Below, one piece after another: positions 18,513-27,275 of a stretch of DNA of 32,543 nt; within the stretch, counting starts at the first letter, position 1; each line of letters starts with the position of its first letter. A program made the translations under genes and the position numbers. Source of the DNA: Veillonellaceae bacterium (GTDB taxonomy: Bacteria; Bacillota_C; Negativicutes; UBA1444); NCBI GenBank assembly GCA_012798135.1, contig JAAZNU010000004.1, forward strand, positions 1-32,543, read 5' to 3'. The notes beneath the pieces were generated by a model that did not search any database, had not been told where the DNA came from, and saw nothing but the letters and a program-made list of their open reading frames with translations.

Positions 18513-19259
18513 ATGATCATGAGAGGATTGAAAGACAAGGTCGTCATCGTTACCGGAGCTGCCGGCGGAATCGGCAAGGCCACTGCGCTGCGTTTCGCCG
18601 AAGAGGGCGCGAATATCGTTGTGGCGGATTTTGTTGATGGCTCGGGCACAGTGCGGGAAGTGGAAGCTAAAGGGCAAAAAGCGATTTATGTGCAGACTGA
18701 TGTGACAAAAATTGAGAGTGCGCAAGCCATGGTGGCAAAGGCTATCGAAGTGTTCGGCCGGGTCGACGTACTCATCAATAATGCGGGGATTACCAAGGAC
18801 GCGATGATGAAAAAGATGGCCAAGGACGCTTTTGACGCGGTGATCGCCGTCAACCTGACCGGCGTGTTCAATTGTACTTCTGCGGTTCTGCCCAACATGT
18901 TGGAGAACAAATCCGGCGTTGTCCTGACGACCTCATCCATCGTCGGCATTTACGGCAATATTGGGCAGACCAACTATGCGGCCAGCAAATGGGGCGTTAT
19001 CGGCATGACCAAGTCCTGGGCCAAGGAAATGGCCAAGAACGGTCTGCGTTTCAATTGCGTGGCGCCGGGATTCATTGGCACGGATATGGTGAAAAAAATT
19101 CCGATGGAAGTGCTGCAGGAAAAGATTCTGGTTAAAGTTCCGGCCGGCCGTTTGGGTGAACCGGAAGAAATTGCCGCCGCCTTTGCCTTCCTGGCTTCCG
19201 ATGATGCCAAATTCATCAACGGTGCAGTTCTGAGCGTGGACGGCGCGGCTACGATCTGA
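18513..19259 (+). CDS. SDR-family 3-oxoacyl-(ACP/CoA) reductase (FabG/PhaB-like)
   Basis: NAD(P)-dependent short-chain dehydrogenase of 248 residues. Seen: the cofactor motif TGAAGGIG (14-21), NNAG near 90, and the catalytic Ser142, Tyr155 and Lys159 (TTSSIVG, YAASK), then the PG motif in VAPGFIGTDM. By family it reduces 3-oxoacyl thioesters to (R)-3-hydroxy products. Between a thiolase and a CoA-transferase, and with an R-specific hydratase gene nearby, acetoacetyl-CoA / (R)-3-hydroxybutyryl-CoA (PhaB activity) is the most likely reaction; a fatty-acid FabG role is the alternative. Asp39 after the second strand (VVADF) suggests NADH preference. A second ATG at 18519 has better ribosome-site spacing. 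The operon ends at the terminator after it. Confidence 0.9.
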   Translation: MIMRGLKDKVVIVTGAAGGIGKATALRFAEEGANIVVADFVDGSGTVREVEAKGQKAIYVQTDVTKIESAQAMVAKAIEVFGRVDVLINNAGITKDAMMKKMAKDAFDAVIAVNLTGVFNCTSAVLPNMLENKSGVVLTTSSIVGIYGNIGQTNYAASKWGVIGMTKSWAKEMAKNGLRFNCVAPGFIGTDMVKKIPMEVLQEKILVKVPAGRLGEPEEIAAAFAFLASDDAKFINGAVLSVDGAATI

Positions 19260-19287
19260 TTTTCAAGTGGATTCCTTTGGCAGTTTG

Positions 19288-19323
19288 CAACAGACTCCGT
19301 ATATATGCGGAGTCTGTTGTTTT
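19288..19323 (+). terminator. Terminator after the CoA-transferase operon
   Basis: Perfect 12-bp stem CAACAGACTCCG (19288-19299) / CGGAGTCTGTTG (19308-19319), 8-base loop, then TTTT. It separates the enzyme operon from the activator gene. Confidence 0.85.
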
Positions 19324-19408
19324 GTGCTACAATTAGACAGAGATGTCTAACGAAATGGACAATTGGGAATGCTACCAATGCAATCTTGTGGCTGAGGAGG
19401 CTGATCCA

Positions 19409-21511
19409 TTGAGAGTCCGTGATTTGATGAGCAAAAAATTGATTACCTTACATTTGGGAGTTTCGCTGTCGGATGCTGCCCGGATTTTTTTTGAAAAGAA
19501 TATCGACGGTGCGCCGGTTGTCGACGATGACGGGACGCTGATCGGCCTGCTGACCAAAACCCATCTGATTCAGTCCATTGCCCGTCAAGAAGACATCGTG
19601 CGTCAACGGGTATGCGATGTCATGACGTCGCATGTCGTTACGCTCACGGATTCCATGTTGCTCCAGGATCTGCAGCAGAACAACCTGCTGTCCAAATACG
19701 GGCGCTTTCCGGTTGTGAATGCCCAGAACAAACCGATCGGCTTTGTTACGCGTACGGATCTGGTGCGGTACCTGTCGGAAAAATCCGTGTTTATGGCGGA
19801 AGAATTTGAGGCGGTGCTGAATTCCGCCAGTAATGGCGTGATGGCGATCAATTCCGCCGGGATCGTGACGTTGTTCAACCCGGCGGCGCAGGCGATCACC
19901 GGCATGAAAGCGGATAATGTCATCGGCCGGTCTGTCGTCGATGTGATGCCGGATCCCAATGGCTTCATGAGCGTGTTGCAAACCGGTAAGGTGCAGCTGA
20001 ATCAGAAAATCCAGTTTGGTAGCTCGCAGATTATCACCCGGCGTTCGCCGATCATCAAGAACAACAAAATTGTTGGCGCCGTGGCCATTTTCCAGGATGT
20101 CACCGAATTACAGAAGGTGGCGTCGGAGCTCGAAGAAGTCAAGGATCTGAAAAGCACTTTGGACTCGATCGTAAACAGTATTTTCGACTGCATCGTGGTA
20201 GTCGACAAGAACGGCTATGTGACGATGATGAATGATGCGTACGGTGAATTTTTGCACACGGATCCCCAAAAAGCGGTGGGGCGTCACATCACCGATGTGA
20301 TCGAGAACACCCGCATGCACATCGTGGCGCAGACCGGCAAGGCGGAGATCTGCGACATGCAGAAAATCGGCGAGCACAATACTGTGGTTACGCGAATCCC
20401 GATTGTCAAAGACGGTGAAGTGACCGGGGCTGTCGGCAAGATGGTGTTTCGGGATGTTAAGGATTTGCGGGTTTTGGCGCGCAAATTGACTTCCCTGCAG
20501 TCGGAACTGGAATATTACAAGGAAGAGTTACAAAAAGTGCAAGGCGGTCGCTATACGATCGACAGCATCATTGGCTCCGGTGAAAAGATTCAGTGGCTCA
20601 AAATGATCGCTCTGCGCGCCGCCAAAGGAAAATCGACCGTGCTCATTACCGGCGAGAGCGGCACCGGCAAGGAACTGTTCGCCCAAGCGATCCACTATGC
20701 CAGTAGCCGCCGCCATGGACCATTCATTAAGATTAACTGCGCGTCGATCCCGGAAAATCTGCTGGAATCGGAGCTGTTCGGCTATGAGGACGGCGCTTTC
20801 ACTGGCGCCCGCAAAGGAGGCAAGCCCGGAAAGTTCGAACTGGCCAACGGCGGCACGATTTTTTTGGACGAAATTGGCGATATGTCGATGCCAATGCAGG
20901 CCAAATTGCTGCGGGTTCTGCAGGAGCGGGAAGTGGAGCGGGTGGGCGGTACCAAAATTACACCAGTGGACGTTAGGGTAATTGCCGCGACAAACCAGGA
21001 TCTGGAGGCGATGATGAGTCAGGGCACGTTTCGGCAAGATTTGTTCTACCGACTGAACATCATTGCCCTGCATATTCCGCCGTTACGGGAGCGCAGGGAA
21101 GATATGCCGGAATTATGCGAAGCGTTGCTCCGAAAAATCAACCGTAATTTGCAGTTCGACGTGGACGGGGTTTCACCGGCGGCGTTGGCGCTGTTGATGA
21201 AATACGATTGGCCCGGTAATGTCCGGGAGTTGGAGAATGTCTTGGAACGATCGGTGAACCTGATGGACGACGTGGGAGACATCCTGCCGGAGCATCTGCC
21301 GCCGACACTTCGTCGGCCCGGCGCCAAATCGGAAGCGGCGAATCAGAAAATGGCGCAGGAACTTGCAGGAATAATGGAGGATGCAGAGAAACAAGCTATA
21401 TATAAGGCGCTGGAAGCAGCCGGCGGGAATCGAAGCCAGGCGGCAAAAATTTTGGGAATTCATCGTTCCGGCTTTTATCAAAAATTGAGCAAGTATCAAA
21501 TCAAACTTTAA
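19409..21511 (+). CDS. Sigma-54-dependent transcriptional activator with CBS pair and two PAS domains
   Basis: A bacterial enhancer-binding protein of about 700 residues. Order seen: two CBS repeats (about 1-125; [12 protein letters not shown] and [12 protein letters not shown]), PAS 1 (about 125-235), PAS 2 (about 255-355), a short coiled coil, AAA+ domain with Walker A GESGTGKE (415-422), intact GAFTGA sigma-54 contact loop (462-467), Walker B FLDEIGD and [15 protein letters not shown], and a Fis-type helix-turn-helix (about 660-700). CBS pairs commonly bind adenine nucleotides; PAS may bind a small ligand. The TTG start at 19409 has GAGGAGG eight bases upstream; an ATG at 19343 has none. 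It most likely controls the three sigma-54 promoters here, though this is inference. TACAAT at 19327 is a possible -10. Confidence 0.93.
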   Translation: MRVRDLMSKKLITLHLGVSLSDAARIFFEKNIDGAPVVDDDGTLIGLLTKTHLIQSIARQEDIVRQRVCDVMTSHVVTLTDSMLLQDLQQNNLLSKYGRFPVVNAQNKPIGFVTRTDLVRYLSEKSVFMAEEFEAVLNSASNGVMAINSAGIVTLFNPAAQAITGMKADNVIGRSVVDVMPDPNGFMSVLQTGKVQLNQKIQFGSSQIITRRSPIIKNNKIVGAVAIFQDVTELQKVASELEEVKDLKSTLDSIVNSIFDCIVVVDKNGYVTMMNDAYGEFLHTDPQKAVGRHITDVIENTRMHIVAQTGKAEICDMQKIGEHNTVVTRIPIVKDGEVTGAVGKMVFRDVKDLRVLARKLTSLQSELEYYKEELQKVQGGRYTIDSIIGSGEKIQWLKMIALRAAKGKSTVLITGESGTGKELFAQAIHYASSRRHGPFIKINCASIPENLLESELFGYEDGAFTGARKGGKPGKFELANGGTIFLDEIGDMSMPMQAKLLRVLQEREVERVGGTKITPVDVRVIAATNQDLEAMMSQGTFRQDLFYRLNIIALHIPPLRERREDMPELCEALLRKINRNLQFDVDGVSPAALALLMKYDWPGNVRELENVLERSVNLMDDVGDILPEHLPPTLRRPGAKSEAANQKMAQELAGIMEDAEKQAIYKALEAAGGNRSQAAKILGIHRSGFYQKLSKYQIKL

Positions 21512-21526
21512 CCGGAGGATGGCGAC

Positions 21527-21727
21527 ATGTGGACGGTCATTCATATTGCAGCCAACCGGGCGCAGGCGGATATGCTGAAAAGTTTGCTGGAGAGCGAAGG
21601 CCTGATGGCGGATATTCGGCCTGCCGGGATTTCGATGCTGGGTGATGGCTTGTTCGAAGTAATGGCTCTGGAATCGGAAGCGGAAGAAGCCCGCGATATT
21701 CTGAACGATATAGGAGGGTGCCGATGA
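21527..21727 (+). CDS. Small DUF2007-like putative signal-transducing protein
   Basis: A 66-residue protein of the ferredoxin-like alpha/beta type: WTVIHIAANRAQADMLKSLLESEGL, then a strand-turn region and the acidic end ESEAEEARDILND. The pattern of an opening strand, a helix that ends in LLESEGL and a final helix fits the DUF2007 (putative prokaryotic signal transducing protein) family; the function is unknown. GGAGG lies eight bases before the ATG. It starts 15 bp after the activator gene, and its TGA stop overlaps the pyruvate kinase ATG (ATGA), indicating translational coupling. Confidence 0.7.
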   Translation: MWTVIHIAANRAQADMLKSLLESEGLMADIRPAGISMLGDGLFEVMALESEAEEARDILNDIGGCR

Positions 21728-23478
21728 AGAGGACGAAAATTGTCTGTACGGTTGGACCCAGTACGGATCAACCGGGAATTTTGGAGACAATGATCCGCGC
21801 GGGGATGAATGTCGCCCGCTTTAACTTTTCCCATGGCACGCATGAAGATCATGGCCGGCGTATGCGACAGGTCCGGGAAGCGGCAGCGGCGCTCAAAGAG
21901 CCGGTGGCCATCATGCTGGACACCAAGGGCCCGGAGATTCGCATGGGGACCTTCGTCGACAAAAAAGTGACACTTCAGGCGGGCGCGGCCTTTACCCTGA
22001 CGACGCGCGATGTTCCCGGCACGGTATCGATTGTGTCCGTGAATTACAAAAATCTGCCGCAGGAAGTGTCTCCTGGGCAGGCGATTTTGCTGGCTGATGG
22101 ATTGATCAGTTTGCGCATCGATAAAGTGTCCGGGCCGGATATTTTGACAACCGTCGAAAATACCGGCGAGGTTGGCAATTTTAAGCGGGTGGCCGTGCCG
22201 GACGTGCAACTGGGACTACCATTTTTGTCGGACCAGGACGTCCAGGATTTGTTGTTCGGCATTGAACAGGGGATCGATTTTATCGCCGCGTCCTTTGTGC
22301 AAAAGGCGGGGGATGTTCTGTCCATCCGGCGGGTTCTGGAGTCGAAAAACGCAGACTGTCACATCATTGCCAAAATTGAAAACGCCGCCGGGGTCAAAAA
22401 TATTGATGAAATTTTGACAGTCGTCGACGGAGTCATGGTGGCGCGGGGCGATCTTGGGGTCGAGATCCCGGCTGAAGACGTGCCAATCGTGCAGAAAATG
22501 TTGATCCGCCGCTGCAATATGGCCGGAAAACCGGTCATTACCGCGACCCAGATGCTGGAGTCGATGATTGCCAATCCCAGGCCGACTCGGGCGGAAGCGA
22601 CGGATGTCGCCAATGCCATCATGGATGGTACGGATGCGATCATGCTGAGCGGCGAGACGGCTTCCGGAAAATATCCGGTGGAAGCGGTGACGGTCATGGC
22701 GACGTTGGCGCGCCGGACCGAGGCGGCGCTCAGCTATAGCGACATGATTTTGGCGCGGAATGCTTCCTGCGGCATGATTACCACGACCGACGCCATCAGC
22801 CATGCCACGGTTCAGGTGGCGCATGAGCTGAACGCGGCGGCCATTGTGACTTCCACCGAGTCCGGCTATACAGCCCGGATGGTATCCAAGTACCGGCCGC
22901 AGGCCGTAATTGTCGCGGTGACCCCCAAAGAGAAAATCGTCCGCCGGATGCTGCTGCTATGGGGTGTGATGCCGGTATTCGTTCCCCAATCGGCCAATAC
23001 CGACGAGATGATGTCCAATGCCGTGGCCGGGGCCATGGAATCGGGATGGGTAAAAAGCGGCGACCTGTTGGTCATCACGGCGGGAATTCCTGTCGGGCTC
23101 ACCGGTACCACCAATATGATCCGGGTCCATACGGTCGGGCAGATTCTGTTGCGGGGAACAGGCATCGGCCAGCGGAAAGTCACGGGAGAAGTTTGCAAGG
23201 TCGCCACGCCGGAAGAATTCACCCAAAAATTCAAACCGGGACAGGTGCTGGTCGTGCCGTGCCTGATGGATGAAGTGGCGGCTGAGGCGGCGCGGGCGGC
23301 AGCGATCATCGCCGAGGAAGGCGGATTGACTTCGCAGGCGGCGATTGTCGGGGTCAGCTTCGGGGTTCCGGTGGTGGTGGGCGTGGAAGGCGCCATGGAA
23401 AAACTGTCGGACGGCATGGTAATCACGGCAGATACGGAACGCGGCCTGATCTACAAAGGCGAGATCCATGTCCGTTAG
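21724..23478 (+). CDS. pyk: Pyruvate kinase with C-terminal PEP-utiliser-like domain
   Basis: Converts PEP and ADP to pyruvate and ATP, the last step of glycolysis. Seen: TKIVCTVGPS, NFSHGTHEDH, MLDTKGPEIRMG (barrel and start of the B domain), then DFIAASFVQ, AKIENAAG, MVARGDLGVEIP and ITATQMLESMI, and the allosteric C domain to about 465. The extra C-terminal domain (about 475-584), found in Bacillus-type enzymes, resembles the phosphohistidine domain of PEP-utilising enzymes, but the position normally occupied by His in TSHAA is Gln538 here (TSQAA). Start ATG 21724 follows AGGAGG by five bases; a GTG two codons upstream overlaps that site. Length 584 is normal for this two-part form. Confidence 0.96.
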   Translation: MKRTKIVCTVGPSTDQPGILETMIRAGMNVARFNFSHGTHEDHGRRMRQVREAAAALKEPVAIMLDTKGPEIRMGTFVDKKVTLQAGAAFTLTTRDVPGTVSIVSVNYKNLPQEVSPGQAILLADGLISLRIDKVSGPDILTTVENTGEVGNFKRVAVPDVQLGLPFLSDQDVQDLLFGIEQGIDFIAASFVQKAGDVLSIRRVLESKNADCHIIAKIENAAGVKNIDEILTVVDGVMVARGDLGVEIPAEDVPIVQKMLIRRCNMAGKPVITATQMLESMIANPRPTRAEATDVANAIMDGTDAIMLSGETASGKYPVEAVTVMATLARRTEAALSYSDMILARNASCGMITTTDAISHATVQVAHELNAAAIVTSTESGYTARMVSKYRPQAVIVAVTPKEKIVRRMLLLWGVMPVFVPQSANTDEMMSNAVAGAMESGWVKSGDLLVITAGIPVGLTGTTNMIRVHTVGQILLRGTGIGQRKVTGEVCKVATPEEFTQKFKPGQVLVVPCLMDEVAAEAARAAAIIAEEGGLTSQAAIVGVSFGVPVVVGVEGAMEKLSDGMVITADTERGLIYKGEIHVR

Positions 23479-24673
23479 CGGCTGGGCGTTGTTGCGGCAA
23501 CAGATCGCGACCGGTGATTACGAACTGGCGCTCCAGGCTATTCCGCACCTGACGGAGTCGAAAGCAACCAAGCTGGCGGACTGTGCGGCGGCGACCCGGC
23601 ATGCCGTTTATGCCCGGCGGCCGGAGCTGGTTTTGGCATTGTTGGAGGGGAGCCGGCGTTTTTTGGATACGGTGCCCCTCCAGGCGTTACCCGAGCTGTT
23701 GGAGACGTTGACGGATCTTCTGGCCGTCTGCATCCGCGAAAAGCAACTGGACCCGGCATGGAAAATAACGGATTTGGGGTTGGGGCTGATCGGTTCCGCC
23801 AATTCAGCGCCGACTGTGGCAACGGCGCCGCTGGTTGTGAAATTTGCGGGACTGGCCGGCCGGTATGCGTTGCGCCGTAATGACGGCGGACGGTTTGCCG
23901 AGATCGCCGCCAAAACGGCAGATTGGGCGACCCGGGACAACAGCGGCCAGTCAGGGACGGCGCTGCTGGAGGCGATCGATTCCTGGCTGCACCGGATTGT
24001 GCGGTACGACCGCGTTGAAGCGGTTCCCGCTGTTTTTGAGGCGTTGTCTGCGCTTTATACCGCGGCCGACAAGAATGCTTTTCTAACACTGTTCCTGCAG
24101 CAATGGCGCGCCGTGGCGGCAATAGCCTGCCTGAATCCCGAGAGCCCGGCGGCGTCTATTCTTGTCGAACAGTTGCTGACTTTTGCTGTTCGCGGCAATG
24201 AGCCGGAACTTTGGCCACCGGTGACGGATAAGATCGGCGAGGTTGCGGCACTGGCGGTAACCCGGCATGGCGTTGTTGCCGGGTTCCCCGTGTTTCGGCC
24301 ACTGCTGGATGTGGGGCGGATTCAGTTGAATGATGAACTGAAATTCGGCACTGGTCCCGATACGGACAACCCACGGCAACGGATCATCCGTTTGGTCTGC
24401 CTCGCGGCGCTCAAGATTGCGGATGTGGCGGCGCATGGCGATATGACGGCGGCAGCCGGTGACAAGATTGAGGAAATGTACCGGACCTGGATGAGCGATC
24501 CCCGGTTTGAGCCGCATGCCCGTTCGATCCAGCGGTTTTGCCAGCTACTGCTGATTTTTTGGTCCAACAACCGAAAACGGGCCGCCCGGAAATGGGCGCC
24601 CCGTGAGAAAGCCTTGTCGGAACCGTTGTTGCTATCGGAAGAAGACCGGCAGAAACTATCCTTCCTGTTGTGA
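23468..24673 (+). CDS. Hypothetical alpha-helical protein downstream of pyk
   Basis: Not recognised. A 401-residue, Ala/Leu-rich, apparently soluble all-helical protein with no signal peptide or membrane segment; the spacing of Leu/Ala patches suggests TPR- or HEAT-like alpha-alpha repeats. Its ATG lies in the last codons of pyk (11-bp overlap) with AAAGGCGAG upstream, so it should be co-translated with pyruvate kinase. Its base composition matches its neighbours. Its last 18 bp overlap, tail to tail, with the acyltransferase gene on the other strand. Confidence 0.75.
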   Translation: MSVSGWALLRQQIATGDYELALQAIPHLTESKATKLADCAAATRHAVYARRPELVLALLEGSRRFLDTVPLQALPELLETLTDLLAVCIREKQLDPAWKITDLGLGLIGSANSAPTVATAPLVVKFAGLAGRYALRRNDGGRFAEIAAKTADWATRDNSGQSGTALLEAIDSWLHRIVRYDRVEAVPAVFEALSALYTAADKNAFLTLFLQQWRAVAAIACLNPESPAASILVEQLLTFAVRGNEPELWPPVTDKIGEVAALAVTRHGVVAGFPVFRPLLDVGRIQLNDELKFGTGPDTDNPRQRIIRLVCLAALKIADVAAHGDMTAAAGDKIEEMYRTWMSDPRFEPHARSIQRFCQLLLIFWSNNRKRAARKWAPREKALSEPLLLSEEDRQKLSFLL

Positions 24674-25747
24674 AAACAAATACCGGCGCGCCGCCAGCCA
24701 GAGCCGGACGGCGCCGAGGCTCGACAGTACCGTGGCCGCATAAAACAGCACGGTGACCGGCACGGTCATCGACCAGCTCAGCGCGGTCAGGCCCTGGGAA
24801 AAATAGTGGATGAACAAAGTGTGAATCCAGAATATCCCGTACGAATGGCGACCTATACTGTTTAGCGCGGATTGAAGCGGGAACGGCAGCGGCCCGTCAA
24901 ACCGCTGCATCAGATACAGGCAGGCGGCCAGCGTGTAGAGCATGCCGCCGGGACTGAGCTGGTGGACGGTGTTGACGGACTGTTCCAACGAGTAGTGCCG
25001 GACCAATAGCAGATAATAATAGTGGGCGAGCAGCAACCCCAAGGACAGGAAAAAGAACAGGCTGACCTGCTGCCGACAGCGGCGCAGCCAGGCCATGATT
25101 TCTTCGTAGCGGACGGCGAAAACGGCGCCGAACAGAAACAAAAACAAGTAATGAACGAGCCACCAGCTCATCCGGTACTGGATCAGCAAATCGAGATAGA
25201 ACAGGCCGGAGTTCGGGCGCAGTTTGTAACTCGAATAGTAGTTGAAAGCGATCTGGCCGGCAAACAGCAGGCCGAGCCAGACTGTCGGCCGGTGCAAAAT
25301 GGTCCGGACCCAACTCCGCCAGAGCGGCATCAGCAGATAAAACCAAAGCAGGATCACTAGAAAATACAGTTGATAGGACGCCATGCCGAAACCGAAGAAC
25401 TGGTAGACTAAAATCGGATACCAGATGCTCCAGTCGCCGGTGAGCCAGGAGTAGTGCAACATATACAAGACCGAGCCGGCCAGATAGGGAAATAAGACCC
25501 GGACAAAGCGGCGTTTGTAAAACCGGCCGGCATCAAACGGCCCATCCAGCGGATATTGGCGAAACAGGGAAAAGGCCGATACGAAGAAAAAAATCGGCAC
25601 ACTGAACCGGCTGACGATTTCCAGCACGGCGAACAGATGGATATTGGCCTGAGGGTTGGACAACAGTTCCGAGCCGGTATGTATACCGACAACGCCCAAC
25701 ATCGCCAGACCACGGATGTATTCAATCGACAGGATTCTTTGATTCAT
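24656..25747 (-). CDS. Acyltransferase 3 family integral membrane protein
   Basis: A 363-residue polytopic protein of the Acyl_transf_3 (OafA/NodX/WecH-like) family with about ten hydrophobic segments. Seen: the family opening IEYIRGLAMLGVVGIHTGSE, where the His in GIHT is the usual catalytic position, then VPIFFFVSAFSLFRQY and the RRFVRVLFPYL segment, and near the end SYGIFWIHTLFIHYF. Members transfer acyl groups to extracytoplasmic sugars or glycans. The substrate is unknown and no polysaccharide genes are nearby. GGGAAGG lies five bases before the ATG. Divergent from the peroxiredoxin gene with only 39 bp between, too little for two separate full promoters without overlap. Confidence 0.85.
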   Translation of the reverse strand: MNQRILSIEYIRGLAMLGVVGIHTGSELLSNPQANIHLFAVLEIVSRFSVPIFFFVSAFSLFRQYPLDGPFDAGRFYKRRFVRVLFPYLAGSVLYMLHYSWLTGDWSIWYPILVYQFFGFGMASYQLYFLVILLWFYLLMPLWRSWVRTILHRPTVWLGLLFAGQIAFNYYSSYKLRPNSGLFYLDLLIQYRMSWWLVHYLFLFLFGAVFAVRYEEIMAWLRRCRQQVSLFFFLSLGLLLAHYYYLLLVRHYSLEQSVNTVHQLSPGGMLYTLAACLYLMQRFDGPLPFPLQSALNSIGRHSYGIFWIHTLFIHYFSQGLTALSWSMTVPVTVLFYAATVLSSLGAVRLWLAARRYLFSQQEG

Positions 25748-25786
25748 AGATACCTTCCCGGAGAAAAAGTTTGAGGGGGTCGAAAC

Positions 25787-26260
25787 ATGGAGACAGTTCA
25801 GGTAGGGGCTACGGCGCCGGTATTTTGTCTGCCGGCAACGAGCGGAGAAATCTGCTTGTCGGATTTTCGATCAAAAAAAGCGGTGGCGCTGTACTTTTAC
25901 CCGAAAGATTCCACGGCCGGTTGAACGGAGGAAGCCCGCGAGTTTCGCGGGATCCATGACGAGCTGACCGCATTGGATGTGGTGGTATTGGGAGTCAGTC
26001 GCGATGATTTGAAATCACACGAAAAATTCATCCGCAAGCTGGAGGGATTGCCGTTTCCATTGCTGTCCGATGTAGAGAGCAAGGTTTGCACGATGTACGA
26101 TGTGATCAAGGAAAAGAACATGTACGGGAAAAAGGTCCGGGGCATTGAGCGATCGACATTTTTGATCGACCGGGCAGGAATCGTTGCCGCCGTCTGGCGC
26201 AAAGTCAAAATCGACGGGCACGCGCTGGCGGTGCTGGCGGCGGCGAAAGAGCTGCCATAG
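25787..26260 (+). CDS. bcp: Selenocysteine-containing peroxiredoxin (BCP/PrxQ family), in-frame TGA read as Sec46
   Basis: Thiol/selenol peroxidase that reduces H2O2 and organic hydroperoxides. Reading through TGA at 25922-25924 gives a 157-residue BCP: VGATAPVFCLPATSGE, YFYPKDSTAG-U-TEEAREFRG, VVVLGVSRDD, FPLLSDVESKVC, MYGKKVRGIERSTFLID. The TGA falls exactly where family members have the peroxidatic Cys of PG-C-T. Both sides stay in one frame with full family similarity, which argues against a frameshift. The usual resolving Cys five residues later is Arg51; other cysteines are 14, 23 and 101, so recycling may use another thiol. GAGGGGGT lies six bases before ATG. A SECIS-type hairpin follows the TGA. 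A naive call would begin at 25973 and lose the active site. Confidence 0.9.
25930..25955 (+). promoter_or_regulatory. Bacterial SECIS-like hairpin
   Basis: Perfect 6-bp stem CCCGCG (25935-25940) / CGCGGG (25946-25951) with loop AGTTT, extended below a small internal loop by GGA (25930-25932) / TCC (25953-25955). The loop starts 16 bases after the TGA and carries G as its second base, matching the general bacterial SECIS model (loop 16-37 bases after UGA, G in the first two loop bases). Confidence 0.8.
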
Positions 26261-26316
26261 GGGATAATGTAACTATCATAAACTATTTTGGCGATGAAGT
26301 GAAGGAGGAAACAAAC

Positions 26317-27174
26317 ATGGGAGCACTGGGGTATATCGATGGGCGGACTGTGGATTTGAAGGAACTGGTCATTGCGATGGAAGATCGCGGTTATCAGTTT
26401 GGCGATGGCGTGTATGAGTACACCAAGGTCTACAATGGCAAGTGCTTTGCGCTGAAACCGCATATCGACCGCTTGTACCGTTCGCTGCGCGAATTGAAGA
26501 TTCCGGCGGTATTTACGTTCGACGAGATGGCCGACATTCATGAACGCTTGATTGCCGAAAGCGGAATCCAGAACGGCGGGATCTATTTGCAGATTACCCG
26601 GGGCTGGGCGCCGCGTGGTCATGCTTTTCCGGAACAGGTGATTCCCTGTCTGACGATGACCATCCGGCCAAGCAATTTCAAACCGGAACAGTGGGAGACG
26701 GGCGTGGGCGTGATTTCGGTTCCGGATGAACGTTGGCTTCGCTGCGACATCAAGTCGCTGAATCTGTTGGGCAACGTTCTCGGCAAACAGAAGGCAAAAG
26801 AAGCCGGTTGTTACGAAGCCATCCAGATTCGGGACGACAAGGTGACGGAAGGAACCAGCAGCAACTTTTTCATCGTGAAAGACGGCGTCCTCTGGACCTT
26901 CCCGGTCGGCAACCTGATTTTGAAAGGCGTGACCCGAACGCTGGTCATGGAAAAAATCTTGCCGGAGCATGATTTGTCGGTCCTGGAAAAAGCCTTTGCC
27001 TTGGATTTCGCCCGGAAAGCCGACGAAGCGTTTCTGAGCGGTACGACAACCGAAATTATGCCTGTCGTCACTATTGACGGCAGACCGGTTGGCGATGGCA
27101 AGCCGGGTCCGATCACCCGCAAGATTCAACAATCCTACCAAGACATGATTGCCCAGGAGTGCAACCTGGCATAA
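26317..27174 (+). CDS. dat: D-amino-acid transaminase (PLP fold type IV)
   Basis: Converts D-alanine and 2-oxoglutarate to pyruvate and D-glutamate, supplying D-amino acids for the cell wall. Seen: EDRGYQFGDGVYE near residue 28, YLQITRGWAPRGHAFPE, the PLP lysine Lys146 in RCDIKSLNLL, EAIQIRDDKVTEGTSSN, KGVTRTLVMEKI and SGTTTEIMPVVTIDG. This runs closely parallel to Bacillus Dat along its length (285 residues); branched-chain transaminase or ADC lyase is less likely because of the Dat-type RGWAPRGH and DIKSLNLL stretches. ATG 26317 follows AAGGAGG by eight bases; a GTG at 26299 would contain that site. Followed by a hairpin terminator. Confidence 0.93.
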   Translation: MGALGYIDGRTVDLKELVIAMEDRGYQFGDGVYEYTKVYNGKCFALKPHIDRLYRSLRELKIPAVFTFDEMADIHERLIAESGIQNGGIYLQITRGWAPRGHAFPEQVIPCLTMTIRPSNFKPEQWETGVGVISVPDERWLRCDIKSLNLLGNVLGKQKAKEAGCYEAIQIRDDKVTEGTSSNFFIVKDGVLWTFPVGNLILKGVTRTLVMEKILPEHDLSVLEKAFALDFARKADEAFLSGTTTEIMPVVTIDGRPVGDGKPGPITRKIQQSYQDMIAQECNLA

Positions 27175-27210
27175 GATCGTTCCCGAACTCTTTTCGTCGA
27201 ATGAGACGGA

Positions 27211-27237
27211 GAAAGGCCGTTTTTCACACGGCCTTTC
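27211..27237 (+). terminator. Probable terminator after dat
   Basis: Perfect 10-bp stem GAAAGGCCGT / ACGGCCTTTC with a 7-base loop TTTTCAC. The downstream T-run is poor (CTGATATT), so termination may be partial, with read-through into the S-component gene. Confidence 0.5.
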
Positions 27238-27275
27238 CTGATATTCCAGCGGATTTTCCCCTGATTGACGGTGAA

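Noticed and set aside
19274..19290. TTTGGCAGTTTGCAAC before the activator gene as a sigma-54 promoter
   Set aside because: Only six bases separate GG and GC, and it overlaps the terminator stem.
25787..26260. Peroxiredoxin as a pseudogene with a nonsense mutation
   Set aside because: The stop is TGA precisely at the redox-active position, the rest of the gene is undamaged, and a SECIS-like hairpin follows at the right distance; chance coincidence is unlikely.
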